A DNA stretch of 64,000 nt from an uncultured Phascolarctobacterium sp. (GCF_905212365.1 NZ_CAJMEH010000002.1:10145-74144); one strand, 5' to 3'; positions 9,461 to 16,832 are shown, counted from the first letter of the stretch. A program made the numbers and translations. The notes: generated from the sequence alone by a model not told the origin.

Positions 9461-9520
9461 AAAAAAGAATAAAAAGCAGGACGCTATGTTAAAAATATAA
9501 TCACCATAGCGCCCTGCTTT
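9461..9520 (-). terminator. Rho-independent terminator after the second phosphoethanolamine-transferase-like gene
   Basis: A 16-bp stem (arms 9473-9488 and 9505-9520, one mismatch) is followed on the minus strand by T-rich sequence. It starts 12 bases beyond the stop at 9532, so it ends transcription arriving from the promoter at 11370-11398. The genes to its left would then need another promoter. Confidence 0.85.
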
Positions 9521-9531
9521 TATCTTATTTA

Positions 9532-11317
9532 TTAAATATGCGTATGCCCGGCATTGGTTAATAAATCCTCCCGGCGGTATTTAAAATTCGGCGAAGCCAG
9601 CGAATTGGTTTCGTCAAATTTATTGGACTGCACGTTAAAAACGCTGCACAATAATTCATACGCTAAATCGTTGGTCCAATATAAATTTTGGTGTTGGCGC
9701 AGCGTTTCCACCACGTTTTTATTTTTAGCGATGTATTCGTCAGAAAAATAAGTCACTAGCGGAATGCGCACACTGCCCATGCCGTCGAAATTAGGCGAGC
9801 GCCGTCCGTCCGGAACCGTGGCGTGGTCGGAAAAATAAACCATCGCCTGCAGGTTTAATTTTTCCTGGGCGTAAGCGAAAATTTTGCTCAAAACATAATC
9901 CGTATACGCAATGGAATTGGCGTAATTTAATTCTAATTCATATTTGCCGGGCGTACCGAATTTAGTAAATGCTTCTGGATAACGATTGAGAAAATTAAAG
10001 TGGCTGCCTTTAAGATGGATAACGACGAAATTGTTGCTCTGCGGGTCTACCTCGTCTAAAAAATCCAAGAGCGATTCATCATACTGCACAGTATTTAATT
10101 GCTGCTTCGTCCACTTCGCCACGTCGGCGGTATCGGCAATTAAAGTTACCGGCGTATCTGCCGAGCCCAAATGGCCCTGATTACTATACCAGTGAATCCT
10201 GTACCCCCCCCAGTGCACGCACTACATCTATGATGGAGCAGGCTTCATAAAATTTTTTATCGTTATACTGATTGATTTCCGTCAACGCATTTGATACGGC
10301 CAAAACTGTATTGGCGCCGATGGAATAAGCGTTAGGGAAAATAATGCAATTCGACATTTCGTTGAGTTTATTCAGCCACGGCGTCGTGTTGTGCGGATAC
10401 GCCGGGTTGACAGCTTGCATATAATCGCGCGATGCCGATTCGCCAATCACCAGCAAAATGGTCGACGGCTTGGCAAACTTTTCCGCTAACGGCTGCACCG
10501 TTAAATTTTTAATGCGCTCCCGCATATTAGATTTGTATAATTTATTAGTTTCCAAATAGGTTTTGACGTCCAAATAAAATTCCACGATGGCGGTACGAAT
10601 AAATACGCCGTGCTTTTTCTTCCACAAGTAGCAAGACAAAAAAGCTACGATAGCCGCTAAAATTGCCACAGAATATAAAGACAACGGCTGCGTTTGCGTC
10701 AACGCGCCGTAATTTGCCCAGCTGCACACGCCTATCATTAAGACAACGCCTAACACCGAAAAAATATTGTACGCCAAAGGCAGGGATTTAAAATATTCGA
10801 TGATCTCATTGTAATGCGTTTCTTGCAGCATCTGCATACCGTTTTCGTTGATGCAGGCTTTATACAAAGCGAAATAACCTAACTGCGCCAAGGGTATCAA
10901 TAAGAAAATTATTTCCAGCACAGTTATAACAACAGCTGCAGGCAGTGCCAACGCAGAAATTTGCCGTGCCAAAATCCCCAAAGACGATATCCAGCTGATA
11001 ATATACAAACCAAAAACAGCCTCAAAATGAAATTCAAAATCCGAAGACACCTTATGATTGCTGATATAATACAGAGTTGGATATGTTAATATCCACAGCC
11101 AGCAAATAATAGTGGGAATAACAAATAGTGGTGAAGACAGCGGCAGCTGTGTGACAGCCGCAGGCAGCAGCGCCAAAATAGCGCAGGGCACAAAACGGCG
11201 CATCTGCAGATAGGTTGCTTTATTTCCAAGGCCATGGGAAATTGCAAAATAATAACCATATGACAAAATATAAAACGCAATGGCAACATAGATATAAGCA
11301 TCATACATGATAAGCAT
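9532..11317 (-). pseudogene. Second phosphoethanolamine transferase-like gene, frameshifted in a G8 tract (possible phase-OFF state)
   Basis: A paralogue of the gene at 4795-6633. The 5' part (11317-10184) encodes about six hydrophobic segments, ILLVIGESASRDYM with the metal-binding Glu, and IGANTVLAVSNAL with the likely nucleophile Thr. It ends prematurely after RALGGVQDSLV. The 3' part (to 9532) encodes the rest of the catalytic domain in another frame: RIHWYSNQGHLGSADTP, VIHLKGSHFN and VYFSDHATVP. The switch falls in a run of eight G on the coding strand (10211-10204). With seven G the sequence reads RALGGYRIHWYSNQG, matching the intact paralogue (KKAGYKTYWFSNQG), and gives a protein of about 594 residues. 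Either the gene is phase-variable by slippage, or it is decayed, or the run is miscounted. Confidence 0.85.
10204..10211. repeat. Homopolymer of eight C (eight G on the coding strand)
   Basis: The only frame break in the second phosphoethanolamine-transferase-like gene lies in this run. Seven or ten bases would restore the full frame. Poly-G runs of this length inside surface-modifying genes are classic slippage sites. Confidence 0.9.
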
Positions 11318-11369
11318 TAATCCTTTCTAAATTAAGTATGAATATTCTTTATAAATTAAATCCATTAAT

Positions 11370-11398
11370 ATTGTATTACAGATGCAGTGGATAGTCAA
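11370..11398 (-). promoter_or_regulatory. Sigma-70-type promoter for the second phosphoethanolamine-transferase-like gene
   Basis: On the minus strand: -35 TTGACT (11398-11393), 17-base spacer, -10 TACAAT (11375-11370). It lies 52 bases upstream of the start at 11317 and just after the terminator at 11418-11455, so it begins a new unit. Confidence 0.7.
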
Positions 11399-11417
11399 TT
11401 ACGCATATAGCAAAGAC

Positions 11418-11455
11418 CCAAAAAATAAGAGCCTTCGGATTTCTCCAAAGGCTCT
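11418..11455 (-). terminator. Rho-independent terminator downstream of the partial tRNA-Ser copy
   Basis: An 8-bp stem (AGAGCCTT with AAGGCTCT, 11455-11428) with a 12-base loop, followed on the minus strand by TATTTTTT. It may be the original terminator of the tRNA-Ser gene, displaced when the 11.5-13.1 kb island entered. Confidence 0.8.
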
Positions 11456-11466
11456 AAAACCGCATG

Positions 11467-11527
11467 GTTGGCGGAGTGGGTGGGATTCGAACCCACGCAC
11501 GGGGTAAACCGTCTAACGATTTAGCAA
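11467..11527 (-). repeat. Partial tRNA-Ser copy: 61-bp direct repeat, candidate att site
   Basis: These 61 bases are identical to 13143-13203. They comprise the tRNA-Ser(GCU) 3' part from the anticodon region through variable arm, T arm, acceptor 3' strand and CCA. The 5' half of a tRNA is absent next to it (sequence diverges from 11528), so it is not a functional tRNA. This is the footprint expected of integration at a tRNA 3' end. Confidence 0.9.
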
Positions 11528-11658
11528 CTCACGCCTGCCCATTGCATTGCTTCTAGGCACTCTTTTATTTCCATATTTTCAACTGGTTTAGATATATTAT
11601 AAATTAATTCTATATTTTACACATATTCGTCGAAGATAAGCCCCCTAAATCACCTATC

Positions 11659-12078
11659 TTAAGAGATACCATCCTCAATAGCTTCTTTTTCATGAAAAGA
11701 TTTTACCGCCGCAACGAATCCATTGGCTTCATCTACTAATTTCAGCACATCTTCTTCAGATAGCTCAAAATAGTCATCGTAATCACTCATTGAGCGACTT
11801 GCAAATAGATTAGAAATTGTATCAGACAAATCCTTCCCAAAAACACCATTCTTAACATAGTGCATTCTGAAATACGATATCACACCAGAATGCTTAGAAA
11901 AATCTTTCCCATCAGTAGCTAAAACAGAACGCATAGCATGAAACACAGCATAATAAGCCCTATTGACAGCCCCACGACTATCTCCTATGGCAAGCAGTGC
12001 ATTTGCTGCCTTAAGGCATTGGTGCGCCTGCTCTAATCTAAGGCTAGCAAGACTCCGCTTCTCCTCATCATGCAGCAT
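11659..12078 (-). CDS. HEPN-domain protein (probable toxin partner of the MNT protein)
   Basis: A 139-residue all-alpha HEPN protein (PF05168 type). It shows the family block N-R40-AYYAVF-H47-AMRSVL, giving an R-x6-H arrangement, then a KHSGVISYF block and a DYDDYFEL block. HEPN proteins paired with minimal nucleotidyltransferases are often RNases acting as toxins. The start overlaps the end of the MNT gene by 11 bases, so the two are translated together. The R-x4-H-x-Y motif of well-studied HepT toxins is not evident, so RNase activity is uncertain; a substrate-binding partner role is the alternative. Confidence 0.8.
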   Translation of the reverse strand: MLHDEEKRSLASLRLEQAHQCLKAANALLAIGDSRGAVNRAYYAVFHAMRSVLATDGKDFSKHSGVISYFRMHYVKNGVFGKDLSDTISNLFASRSMSDYDDYFELSEEDVLKLVDEANGFVAAVKSFHEKEAIEDGIS

Positions 12079-12409
12079 AAACCACTACACCATCCTTCTC
12101 GATATTTTGGTAAAAAGGTAAAATAGGTTTTCTAGCATGGAATGCCTTCTTATCCAAAAGAAACATTGACAACAAAATATCGTGTTCCAATCCTACACGG
12201 CTGAAGATTTTATTTAATGTCCAAAGTATTTTCCTGTTCTCTTCTGGCTCCATATTCGTTAACACCAATACATCCACATCAGACTCCTCGGTATTATCGC
12301 CGCGAGCATAGGAACCATACAAAACTACTTTGTCGAGCTTATCACCCAAAAGATCATAAATCTGCTCGGTCAGCTCTTTTAAAACAATATCTAACTCACT
12401 ACGTTTCAT
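12068..12409 (-). CDS. Minimal nucleotidyltransferase (MNT), antitoxin of the HEPN/MNT pair
   Basis: A 113-residue polymerase-beta-fold nucleotidyltransferase. The active-site signature GS-x10-DxD is complete: G32-S33 followed by D44-V-D46 in GSYARGDNTEESDVDVLV. In characterised pairs the MNT protein neutralises the HEPN toxin by adding AMP to a tyrosine. ATG 12409 is preceded by AAGGAGG. A near-consensus promoter lies at 12473-12445. The gene is in the island flanked by tRNA-Ser repeats. Confidence 0.88.
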   Translation of the reverse strand: MKRSELDIVLKELTEQIYDLLGDKLDKVVLYGSYARGDNTEESDVDVLVLTNMEPEENRKILWTLNKIFSRVGLEHDILLSMFLLDKKAFHARKPILPFYQNIEKDGVVVYAA

Positions 12410-12444
12410 AGCAATTTCCTCCTTGCAGACCTATTTCTATAATA

Positions 12445-12473
12445 ATTATACACTTACTTCACATTACCAGCAA
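12445..12473 (-). promoter_or_regulatory. Sigma-70-type promoter of the MNT/HEPN pair
   Basis: Minus strand: -35 TTGCTG (12473-12468), 17-base spacer, -10 TATAAT (12450-12445), 35 bases before the MNT start. It overlaps the end of the short frame that follows the RelB gene. Confidence 0.75.
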
Positions 12474-12525
12474 GAGAAAAGTCTTTGACAATACGATATT
12501 CAAAACTCTTGACTAAATAACTCAT
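12454..12525 (-). pseudogene. Possible truncated toxin frame after the RelB/DinJ antitoxin
   Basis: A 23-codon frame starting at an ATG that overlaps the antitoxin stop as ATGA, the usual coupling in relB-relE and dinJ-yafQ pairs. Its peptide (MSYLVKSFEYRIVKDFSLAG) is too short for a RelE-fold toxin of about 90 residues and shows no catalytic residues. It is best read as the 5' stub of a lost toxin gene; it could also be chance. Confidence 0.35.
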
Positions 12526-12830
12526 AAGCCTAATTCCTTTTCCAAATTAGCGAAAACTTCAGAAGCAGGCTTTACTCTACCTGCGAGCACATCCTGATAT
12601 CCCTTTTCCAAAGCTTCATCAAGTTCGGCTTCTGTCATTTTACTCATATCCAGCGGATGCCTATATGGTATTTTAACATCAAAAGGAATTCCTCTTTGCA
12701 GGATAATTTGCTTATAAAACATATTAATGGCGTTCGATACAGGAGTCCCTAAAGTCGATAAAATTTCTTCAGCTTGTTTTTTCACATCTGGCTCAATTCG
12801 AGCATAAAGATTTGCAGTTTTGCTTGCCAT
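12522..12830 (-). CDS. RelB/DinJ-family antitoxin
   Basis: A 102-residue ribbon-helix-helix antitoxin. The N-terminus (SKTANLYARIEPDVKKQAEEIL) and the following helix (LGTPVSNAINMFYKQIILQRGIPF) are diagnostic of RelB/DinJ; the C-terminal acidic helix would bind the toxin. ATG 12830 is chosen for the AGGAG 8 bases upstream; an in-frame start at 12896 lies before the ribosome site. Expected to repress its own promoter (12896-12868). The usual RelE/YafQ toxin is missing; only a 23-codon stub follows. Confidence 0.85.
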   Translation of the reverse strand: MASKTANLYARIEPDVKKQAEEILSTLGTPVSNAINMFYKQIILQRGIPFDVKIPYRHPLDMSKMTEAELDEALEKGYQDVLAGRVKPASEVFANLEKELGL

Positions 12831-12867
12831 ATTATCAACTCCTCTACCTGTTAGCTTCTTTTTCTTT

Positions 12868-12896
12868 ATTATACATATTTGTAAGTACAAAAGCAA
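12868..12896 (-). promoter_or_regulatory. Promoter of the RelB/DinJ gene with an internal palindrome
   Basis: Minus strand: -35 TTGCTT (12896-12891), 17-base spacer, -10 TATAAT (12873-12868). The spacer contains a perfect inverted repeat TTGTA-CT-TACAA (12890-12879), well placed as an operator for the ribbon-helix-helix antitoxin. The rest of the gene-free stretch up to 13094 shows nothing I can name. Confidence 0.65.
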
Positions 12897-13094
12897 TACT
12901 AATGTAGATGCTTTGTGTAAGAAAGCTCAAAACTCTAAGAGTTAAGAGAGCATCCATACAGAATCGCCAAATTGATATTCCTTGCGTTATTTCTAAGATA
13001 ATGGATTTTTTATCATAAGCCCCACGTGTATAAAACTTAATACAAATTACTCTCAGTTATACAGCTAATACTCCATCTTTTCTTTTGCTAGGCA

Positions 13095-13132
13095 AATAAA
13101 AACGGCTTCGTAGATTATCTCTACAAAGCCGT
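13095..13132 (-). terminator. Rho-independent terminator after tRNA-Ser(GCU)
   Basis: A 13-bp stem with one mismatch (arms within 13132-13102) and a 5-base loop, followed on the minus strand by TTTTTATTT. It sits 12 bases past the tRNA CCA end and probably came with the island. Confidence 0.8.
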
Positions 13133-13142
13133 CGTTTATTGT

Positions 13143-13203
13143 GTTGGCGGAGTGGGTGGGATTCGAACCCACGCACGGGGTAAACCGTCTAACGATTTAG
13201 CAA
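13143..13203 (-). repeat. 61-bp direct repeat inside intact tRNA-Ser(GCU), candidate att site
   Basis: Identical to 11467-11527. It covers the tRNA from the anticodon region to CCA plus two flanking bases, so an insertion here would leave the tRNA intact. Confidence 0.9.
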
Positions 13204-13236
13204 ACCGTCCTCTTCAGCCAGCTTGAGTACCACTCC
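13145..13236 (-). tRNA. tRNA-Ser (anticodon GCU)
   Basis: The transcript begins GGAGUGG and ends CCACUCC-G-CCA, pairing as a 7-bp acceptor stem with an encoded CCA. It is 92 nt long with a long variable arm (class II). The anticodon loop is UUGCUAA, giving GCU, which reads AGC/AGU serine codons. The T arm (GUGGGUUCGAAUCCCAC) is canonical. Its 3' part is duplicated at 11467-11527. Confidence 0.95.
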
Positions 13237-13304
13237 ATTAGACTACTATATTAGTATAACAGAAGTTTTACTTTTTGGCAAGAGCTTCTGCACAATTTTT
13301 TATT

Positions 13305-13394
13305 TGGCGGAAAGGGTGGGATTCGAACCCACGGAAGGCTTGCGCCCTCGCTAGTTTTCAAGACTAGAGCCTTAAACCGCTCGGCCACCTTTCC
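13305..13394 (-). tRNA. tRNA-Ser (anticodon UGA)
   Basis: A 90-nt class II tRNA from GGAAAGG to CCUUUCC-G-CCA, with encoded CCA. The anticodon stem-loop CUAGU-CUUGAAA-ACUAG gives anticodon UGA, reading UCN serine codons. A long variable arm (GAGGGCGCAAGCCUUC) and canonical T arm are present. It is 69 bases upstream of the tRNA-Ser(GCU) gene and probably co-transcribed. Confidence 0.95.
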
Positions 13395-13439
13395 ATATAA
13401 ATGTAATTATACGTTAAAAGCGTCCTTCCGTCAAGCCTT

Positions 13440-14072
13440 TTACGCTAAAGCTGCGTCCGTGGCCTGCAACGTCCTTGCCTCCAACAGCGCCGCCTGTTCC
13501 AGCATAGCCGTCAGCTCCCTGCTCACCGCTTTGTTATACTCCGCGTCCTTCGTCAGCTGTAAATTGATGCGCACATTATAATCGGCGCAGCGCAAAGCCG
13601 CACGCGCCAGCAAAGCGCTGCACGCACCATCGGTGATTACGCCCGGATTGCCAACCGCCACCAGCCTGTCTGCCAGCTGCAGCGCCAGCAAAGCCGTGCG
13701 GGCAATGGCTAACGGCACCGCCGCCGCCCGCTTTGCTGCCATGCGCACAGCCTGCGTCCGCGCTGCCTTTTCCTCCTCCGTCGCTTTCGGCAGCCTGTAA
13801 CACGCCATAAAGCTTTCAAAGGCCTTAGCGTCGTCCTCTGCCAGCTGCAAAAGCTCCGAGCGCGCGGCTTCGGCCTGCGACAAAAGCTCCTTAACCTCCG
13901 CTTCCTGCGCGGCAAAGCGCTCCTTCCCCACAGTGAGATTACCCACCATGGAAGCCAGCGCCGCCGCCAAAGCCCCGGCCATAGCGGCAGGGCCGCCGCC
14001 CCCCGGAGTGGGCGCTGCCGAAGCCAAAGCCGTCAAAAAAATTTTGCTGCTCATTTCGGTCAGATTCTGCAT
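13440..14072 (-). CDS. Cyclodeaminase/cyclohydrolase family protein (FtcD_C / FchA type)
   Basis: A 210-residue all-helical protein of the formiminotransferase-cyclodeaminase C-terminal family. The N-terminal signature SAAPTPGGGGPAAMAGALAAALASMV is visible around residues 18-45, with GNPGVITDGACSALLARAAL at about 140-160. Stand-alone members act as methenyl-tetrahydrofolate cyclohydrolase (FchA) or formimino-THF cyclodeaminase in one-carbon and histidine metabolism. No other folate gene is nearby, so the exact reaction is open. The AAAGAGG ribosome site supports the ATG at 14072. The gene is unusually Ala- and GC-rich compared with the adjacent island. Confidence 0.82.
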   Translation of the reverse strand: MQNLTEMSSKIFLTALASAAPTPGGGGPAAMAGALAAALASMVGNLTVGKERFAAQEAEVKELLSQAEAARSELLQLAEDDAKAFESFMACYRLPKATEEEKAARTQAVRMAAKRAAAVPLAIARTALLALQLADRLVAVGNPGVITDGACSALLARAALRCADYNVRINLQLTKDAEYNKAVSRELTAMLEQAALLEARTLQATDAALA

Positions 14073-14093
14073 ATTTTACCTCTTTTCTGTACA

Positions 14094-14138
14094 AACGGCT
14101 ATGCAGCGCAAGCCTTCTGCTCACGTCTGCATAGCCGT
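14094..14138 (-). terminator. Hairpin after the RuvC-like gene, possible terminator
   Basis: A 12-bp inverted repeat (ACGGCTATGCAG / CTGCATAGCCGT) with a loop of about 20 bases lies between the stop at 14145 and the next gene. Only a short T run follows, so it may attenuate or stabilise the mRNA instead. Confidence 0.5.
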
Positions 14139-14144
14139 AAACTA

Positions 14145-14549
14145 CTAACTCTTATTTTGCGCCAGCCAGCGCCGCACCTGTACCACCGCCGCATAAGCGT
14201 CCAGCGGCTCAGGCGGAACCTGCAGGCCTAAGGGCAAAAGCCTCCGCCAACCCTTAGGCGGATTTTCCTGCCAATACAAGCTGCGCGCTTCCTCCGTACT
14301 ATGCGCTTCGCCAACTAGCGCTAAAACCGTATTGGGAAAAACCTTCTGCACCGCTACGCCGATGGCCTTACTATTAGTGCCGTCGCCCATAATAATCTGC
14401 GCCGGCTGCTCCTGACCAGCAAAAATGCGCAGTTCGCTGGCAATGCTATCCGTAACTGCAATGCGCAGCGCCAGAATACTGCCGTCAGCTGCCACCAAAG
14501 CCAAGCCTGTTTTGCTGCGTCCTGGGTCGATTCCCAAATACTTATTCAT
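14145..14549 (-). CDS. RuvC/YqgF-like RNase H-fold protein
   Basis: A 134-residue protein opening with KYLGIDPGRSKTGLALV, the first beta-strand and catalytic Asp (D8) of the RuvC/YqgF fold. QIIMGDGTNSKA (about residue 52) and VGEAHSTEEARSLY (about residue 78) supply further acidic positions, and PLDAYAAVVQ (about residue 116) is the last motif. YqgF processes pre-16S rRNA ends and RuvC cuts Holliday junctions; this short member could be either or an uncharacterised relative. It overlaps the DUF3084 gene by 8 bases. Confidence 0.75.
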   Translation of the reverse strand: MNKYLGIDPGRSKTGLALVAADGSILALRIAVTDSIASELRIFAGQEQPAQIIMGDGTNSKAIGVAVQKVFPNTVLALVGEAHSTEEARSLYWQENPPKGWRRLLPLGLQVPPEPLDAYAAVVQVRRWLAQNKS

Positions 14550-15693
14550 TATCGGGCAGCACCTCCAGCCGCACCCTTACTGGCCCGGCCGTAGTAATAT
14601 CTCCCTTGGCATAAGCTCTGAGCGTAAATTTACCGTTAGTACGCCGCATAGCGTTGCTGGTTTCAATCATCGTCGCCGCATCCATGTTGCCAACCTTGCC
14701 GGTCAACGGATCCGGCAACACGCCTGCTTCCACAGCACGATGATTTACCTGAGTCAGGAAAGCCATAATAATATTTTCGTAGCTCTCCGGAACAGCATCT
14801 GCATACTCCTGGCTTAAAATCAAAGAGCCGTCGGGATAAATAAATTGATTCTCAAAAATTTCAATTTCACAAACGACTAATTCGCCCACAATGATATTCG
14901 CTACTGTGCGTATCCGGAAAAACAGATTGCCCTTGCTTTGGTCCAAAGCGTTGATAGCGTCCGTTACTATATTTTTAGAAATCCAGATAGCCTGCAAAGG
15001 CTGTTCCTCCTGCTGCACGCCCAAGCGTTGCAAGGCTATCTCATTAGCATTTTGCAGCAACCAATTAACTTGCGCCACATTTTCCTCGTGCTTCAGGCCG
15101 CCGCGCATTACCCCGGCGTAAACTATCTCGCCGGCACGATAATAAACCTGCCCCTCGCGCATATTGATAATACCCTTGCGCAAAGCGTCGGTAGTCTTTT
15201 CCAGATTTTCTATTTCGCCGGTAAGCTGCACTTTAGCGTCAGTTAAGCTTGCTACCTCCGCCTGAGCCTGACTGTACATCTCATTCATTTGCGCCAGTTT
15301 AGCGTCCATTGCGTCGTTTTCTCTGGTGCTTTCCTTAATCTTCGCGTCCAGAATACTGATCTGCTGATTTTGTTCATCCACTTTATTTTTCGCCTCAGAC
15401 AGCGCATCGGCCGCATCGGCCTTTTCTTCGTTCAACAGCTTTAATTCCTGCTGCAGCTTTTCCATACCGAACAACGCGGTACGCGCGCTTTGCGAAGCGA
15501 TGGTCATTACGCCGATGGTCAGCACGGCAATCATGGTACCGCTGATTACCGTCAGCAAAATAGAAGTATATTTGGGACGCAGGCCAAAAACGGACATTTT
15601 CTTTTTGCCGATTTTACTGCCCATTTTATCTGCAATATACGCGATCAACCCGCCGACGATGGCCATAATAATAATCATTCTGATGCCTACCAA
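14542..15693 (-). CDS. DUF3084 membrane-anchored coiled-coil protein
   Basis: A 383-residue protein. Two hydrophobic segments at about residues 5-20 and 44-65 flank a basic KIGKKKMSVFGLRPKY loop. A long coiled coil follows at about 75-170 (heptad-rich, with LQQELKLLNEEKADAADAL). The rest is a globular C-terminal domain. The layout and length match DUF3084, whose function is unknown. The start appears to be TTG at 15693, with GGAGG 7 bases upstream; an ATG five codons in has no ribosome site. It sits between the Lpt permease gene and the RuvC-like gene, apparently in the same transcription unit, so an envelope role is possible. Confidence 0.75.
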   Translation of the reverse strand: MVGIRMIIIMAIVGGLIAYIADKMGSKIGKKKMSVFGLRPKYTSILLTVISGTMIAVLTIGVMTIASQSARTALFGMEKLQQELKLLNEEKADAADALSEAKNKVDEQNQQISILDAKIKESTRENDAMDAKLAQMNEMYSQAQAEVASLTDAKVQLTGEIENLEKTTDALRKGIINMREGQVYYRAGEIVYAGVMRGGLKHEENVAQVNWLLQNANEIALQRLGVQQEEQPLQAIWISKNIVTDAINALDQSKGNLFFRIRTVANIIVGELVVCEIEIFENQFIYPDGSLILSQEYADAVPESYENIIMAFLTQVNHRAVEAGVLPDPLTGKVGNMDAATMIETSNAMRRTNGKFTLRAYAKGDITTAGPVRVRLEVLPDNE

Positions 15694-15729
15694 ATAACCG
15701 CCTCCCTAAAATTATCGCACAGCTTTCGC

Positions 15730-16821
15730 TTATACGTTTTTCTTTTTCATCAAGTACAGTCCCGTAAACAGGCACAAAATATTAGGCAGCGCACAGGCCA
15801 GCAGCGGCGGCATTGCTCCGCCCTTCCCCAAGCCGGTGGTAAAGGTCATGATCGCGTAATAAATAAAAATTACGATGATACTGATGCCCAAACCAATGGA
15901 CGAGCTGGTACGCTGCTTCTGCGTGCCTAAGCACGCGCCAATCATCGCGAAAAAGAAGCTGGCCAACGGAATATTGATACGCATAAATATTTCGCACCAT
16001 TGCCTGTTGGTAGGCGTCTGCTGCTTTTCCAGCATGCCAATATATTCCCGCAGCTCGCGAATAGTCATCTCCTCCGGGTCCTTTTGCTCCCAGGATATCT
16101 GCTTGGGAGAAAAGTTCAGCGGAATGATTTGCTCCTTAAACTTCGCCGTGCTTTGCACGCCTTCCTCGTCGTCTAAAGCGAAAACATTGCCGTTGACAAT
16201 GCGCCAGGTTCCGTTTTCCCAATAGCCCTCTCTGGCCGTTTGAATGCGGGATATTCTTCCCTTATTGAATTCTTCGATAGTGATATCGGTCATTTTGCCA
16301 AGCTTTTCGTCAAATTTATTGGCGTAGGTAACGCGCTGCGTATCTCCGCTGATAGTTTTGATGACGATATGGCTTTGGGTAGACGGTCTGCTGTTATGCC
16401 TGATTTCTTCATTAAGTATTCTCGAAGCCTCCGCCTTAGAGGCAGGCACTACCTTTTCCGCCCACACCATAGAAAACATGCTGACGATAAAGCCAACCAC
16501 CAGCACCGGCGCTACAATGCGGTAATAGCTGACGCCGCCGGCCTTCATAGCCACAATCTCACTGCTGCCGGACAGCTTGCCAAAAGCCATCAGCGCAGCC
16601 AGCAGCATGGACATCGGGAAGGTATAATTGATAATCTCCGGCAAATTATACATGAATAAACGCCCTACGGTTTCCAGAGAAGCGCCGTAACGAGTCATGT
16701 ACTGAGTAATTTTAAACAGCATGGTGCTGGCAATAAAAATACTGGAGAAAGCGGCGATACCGAAAACGAAGGGATACAGCAGTTCCCTTAATACATAACG
16801 GTCTAATAAACGTAAACCCAC
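15730..16821 (-). CDS. LPS export permease of the LptF/LptG family
   Basis: A 363-residue permease of the YjgP/YjgQ family. It has the N-terminal LLDRYVLRELLYPFVFGI segment, three N-terminal membrane helices with the conserved EIVAMKAGG motif near residue 92, a periplasmic domain of about 150 residues and three C-terminal helices. With LptB it extracts LPS from the inner membrane and passes it to LptC and LptA. The start is GTG at 16821 with AGGAGG 7 bases upstream. Only one permease gene is present here, so the LptF/LptG pair could be a homodimer or the second subunit may be elsewhere. Confidence 0.9.
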   Translation of the reverse strand: MGLRLLDRYVLRELLYPFVFGIAAFSSIFIASTMLFKITQYMTRYGASLETVGRLFMYNLPEIINYTFPMSMLLAALMAFGKLSGSSEIVAMKAGGVSYYRIVAPVLVVGFIVSMFSMVWAEKVVPASKAEASRILNEEIRHNSRPSTQSHIVIKTISGDTQRVTYANKFDEKLGKMTDITIEEFNKGRISRIQTAREGYWENGTWRIVNGNVFALDDEEGVQSTAKFKEQIIPLNFSPKQISWEQKDPEEMTIRELREYIGMLEKQQTPTNRQWCEIFMRINIPLASFFFAMIGACLGTQKQRTSSSIGLGISIIVIFIYYAIMTFTTGLGKGGAMPPLLACALPNILCLFTGLYLMKKKNV

Positions 16822-16832
16822 TTTTCTTCCTC

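Larger units (their letters stand above)
11467..13203. mobile_element. Small remnant integrative island at tRNA-Ser, without integrase
   Basis: The segment is bounded by 61-bp direct repeats of the tRNA-Ser(GCU) 3' end. It carries an MNT nucleotidyltransferase, a HEPN protein and a RelB/DinJ antitoxin with a truncated partner frame. No integrase, excisionase or plasmid gene fits in the 1.6 kb, so it would be a decayed or non-autonomous element kept by its toxin-antitoxin cargo. Base composition is AT-rich against the GC-richer lipid A region. That it was once mobile is inferred from the repeats. Confidence 0.7.

Noticed and set aside
11469..11527. Second tRNA-Ser gene
   Set aside because: Only the 3' part from the anticodon region on is present; there is no 5' acceptor strand or D arm, so it is an att-like remnant.
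13261..13304. Hairpin between the two tRNA-Ser genes
   Set aside because: Six-base stem with a loop of about 19 bases and no T run after it; too weak to call a terminator.
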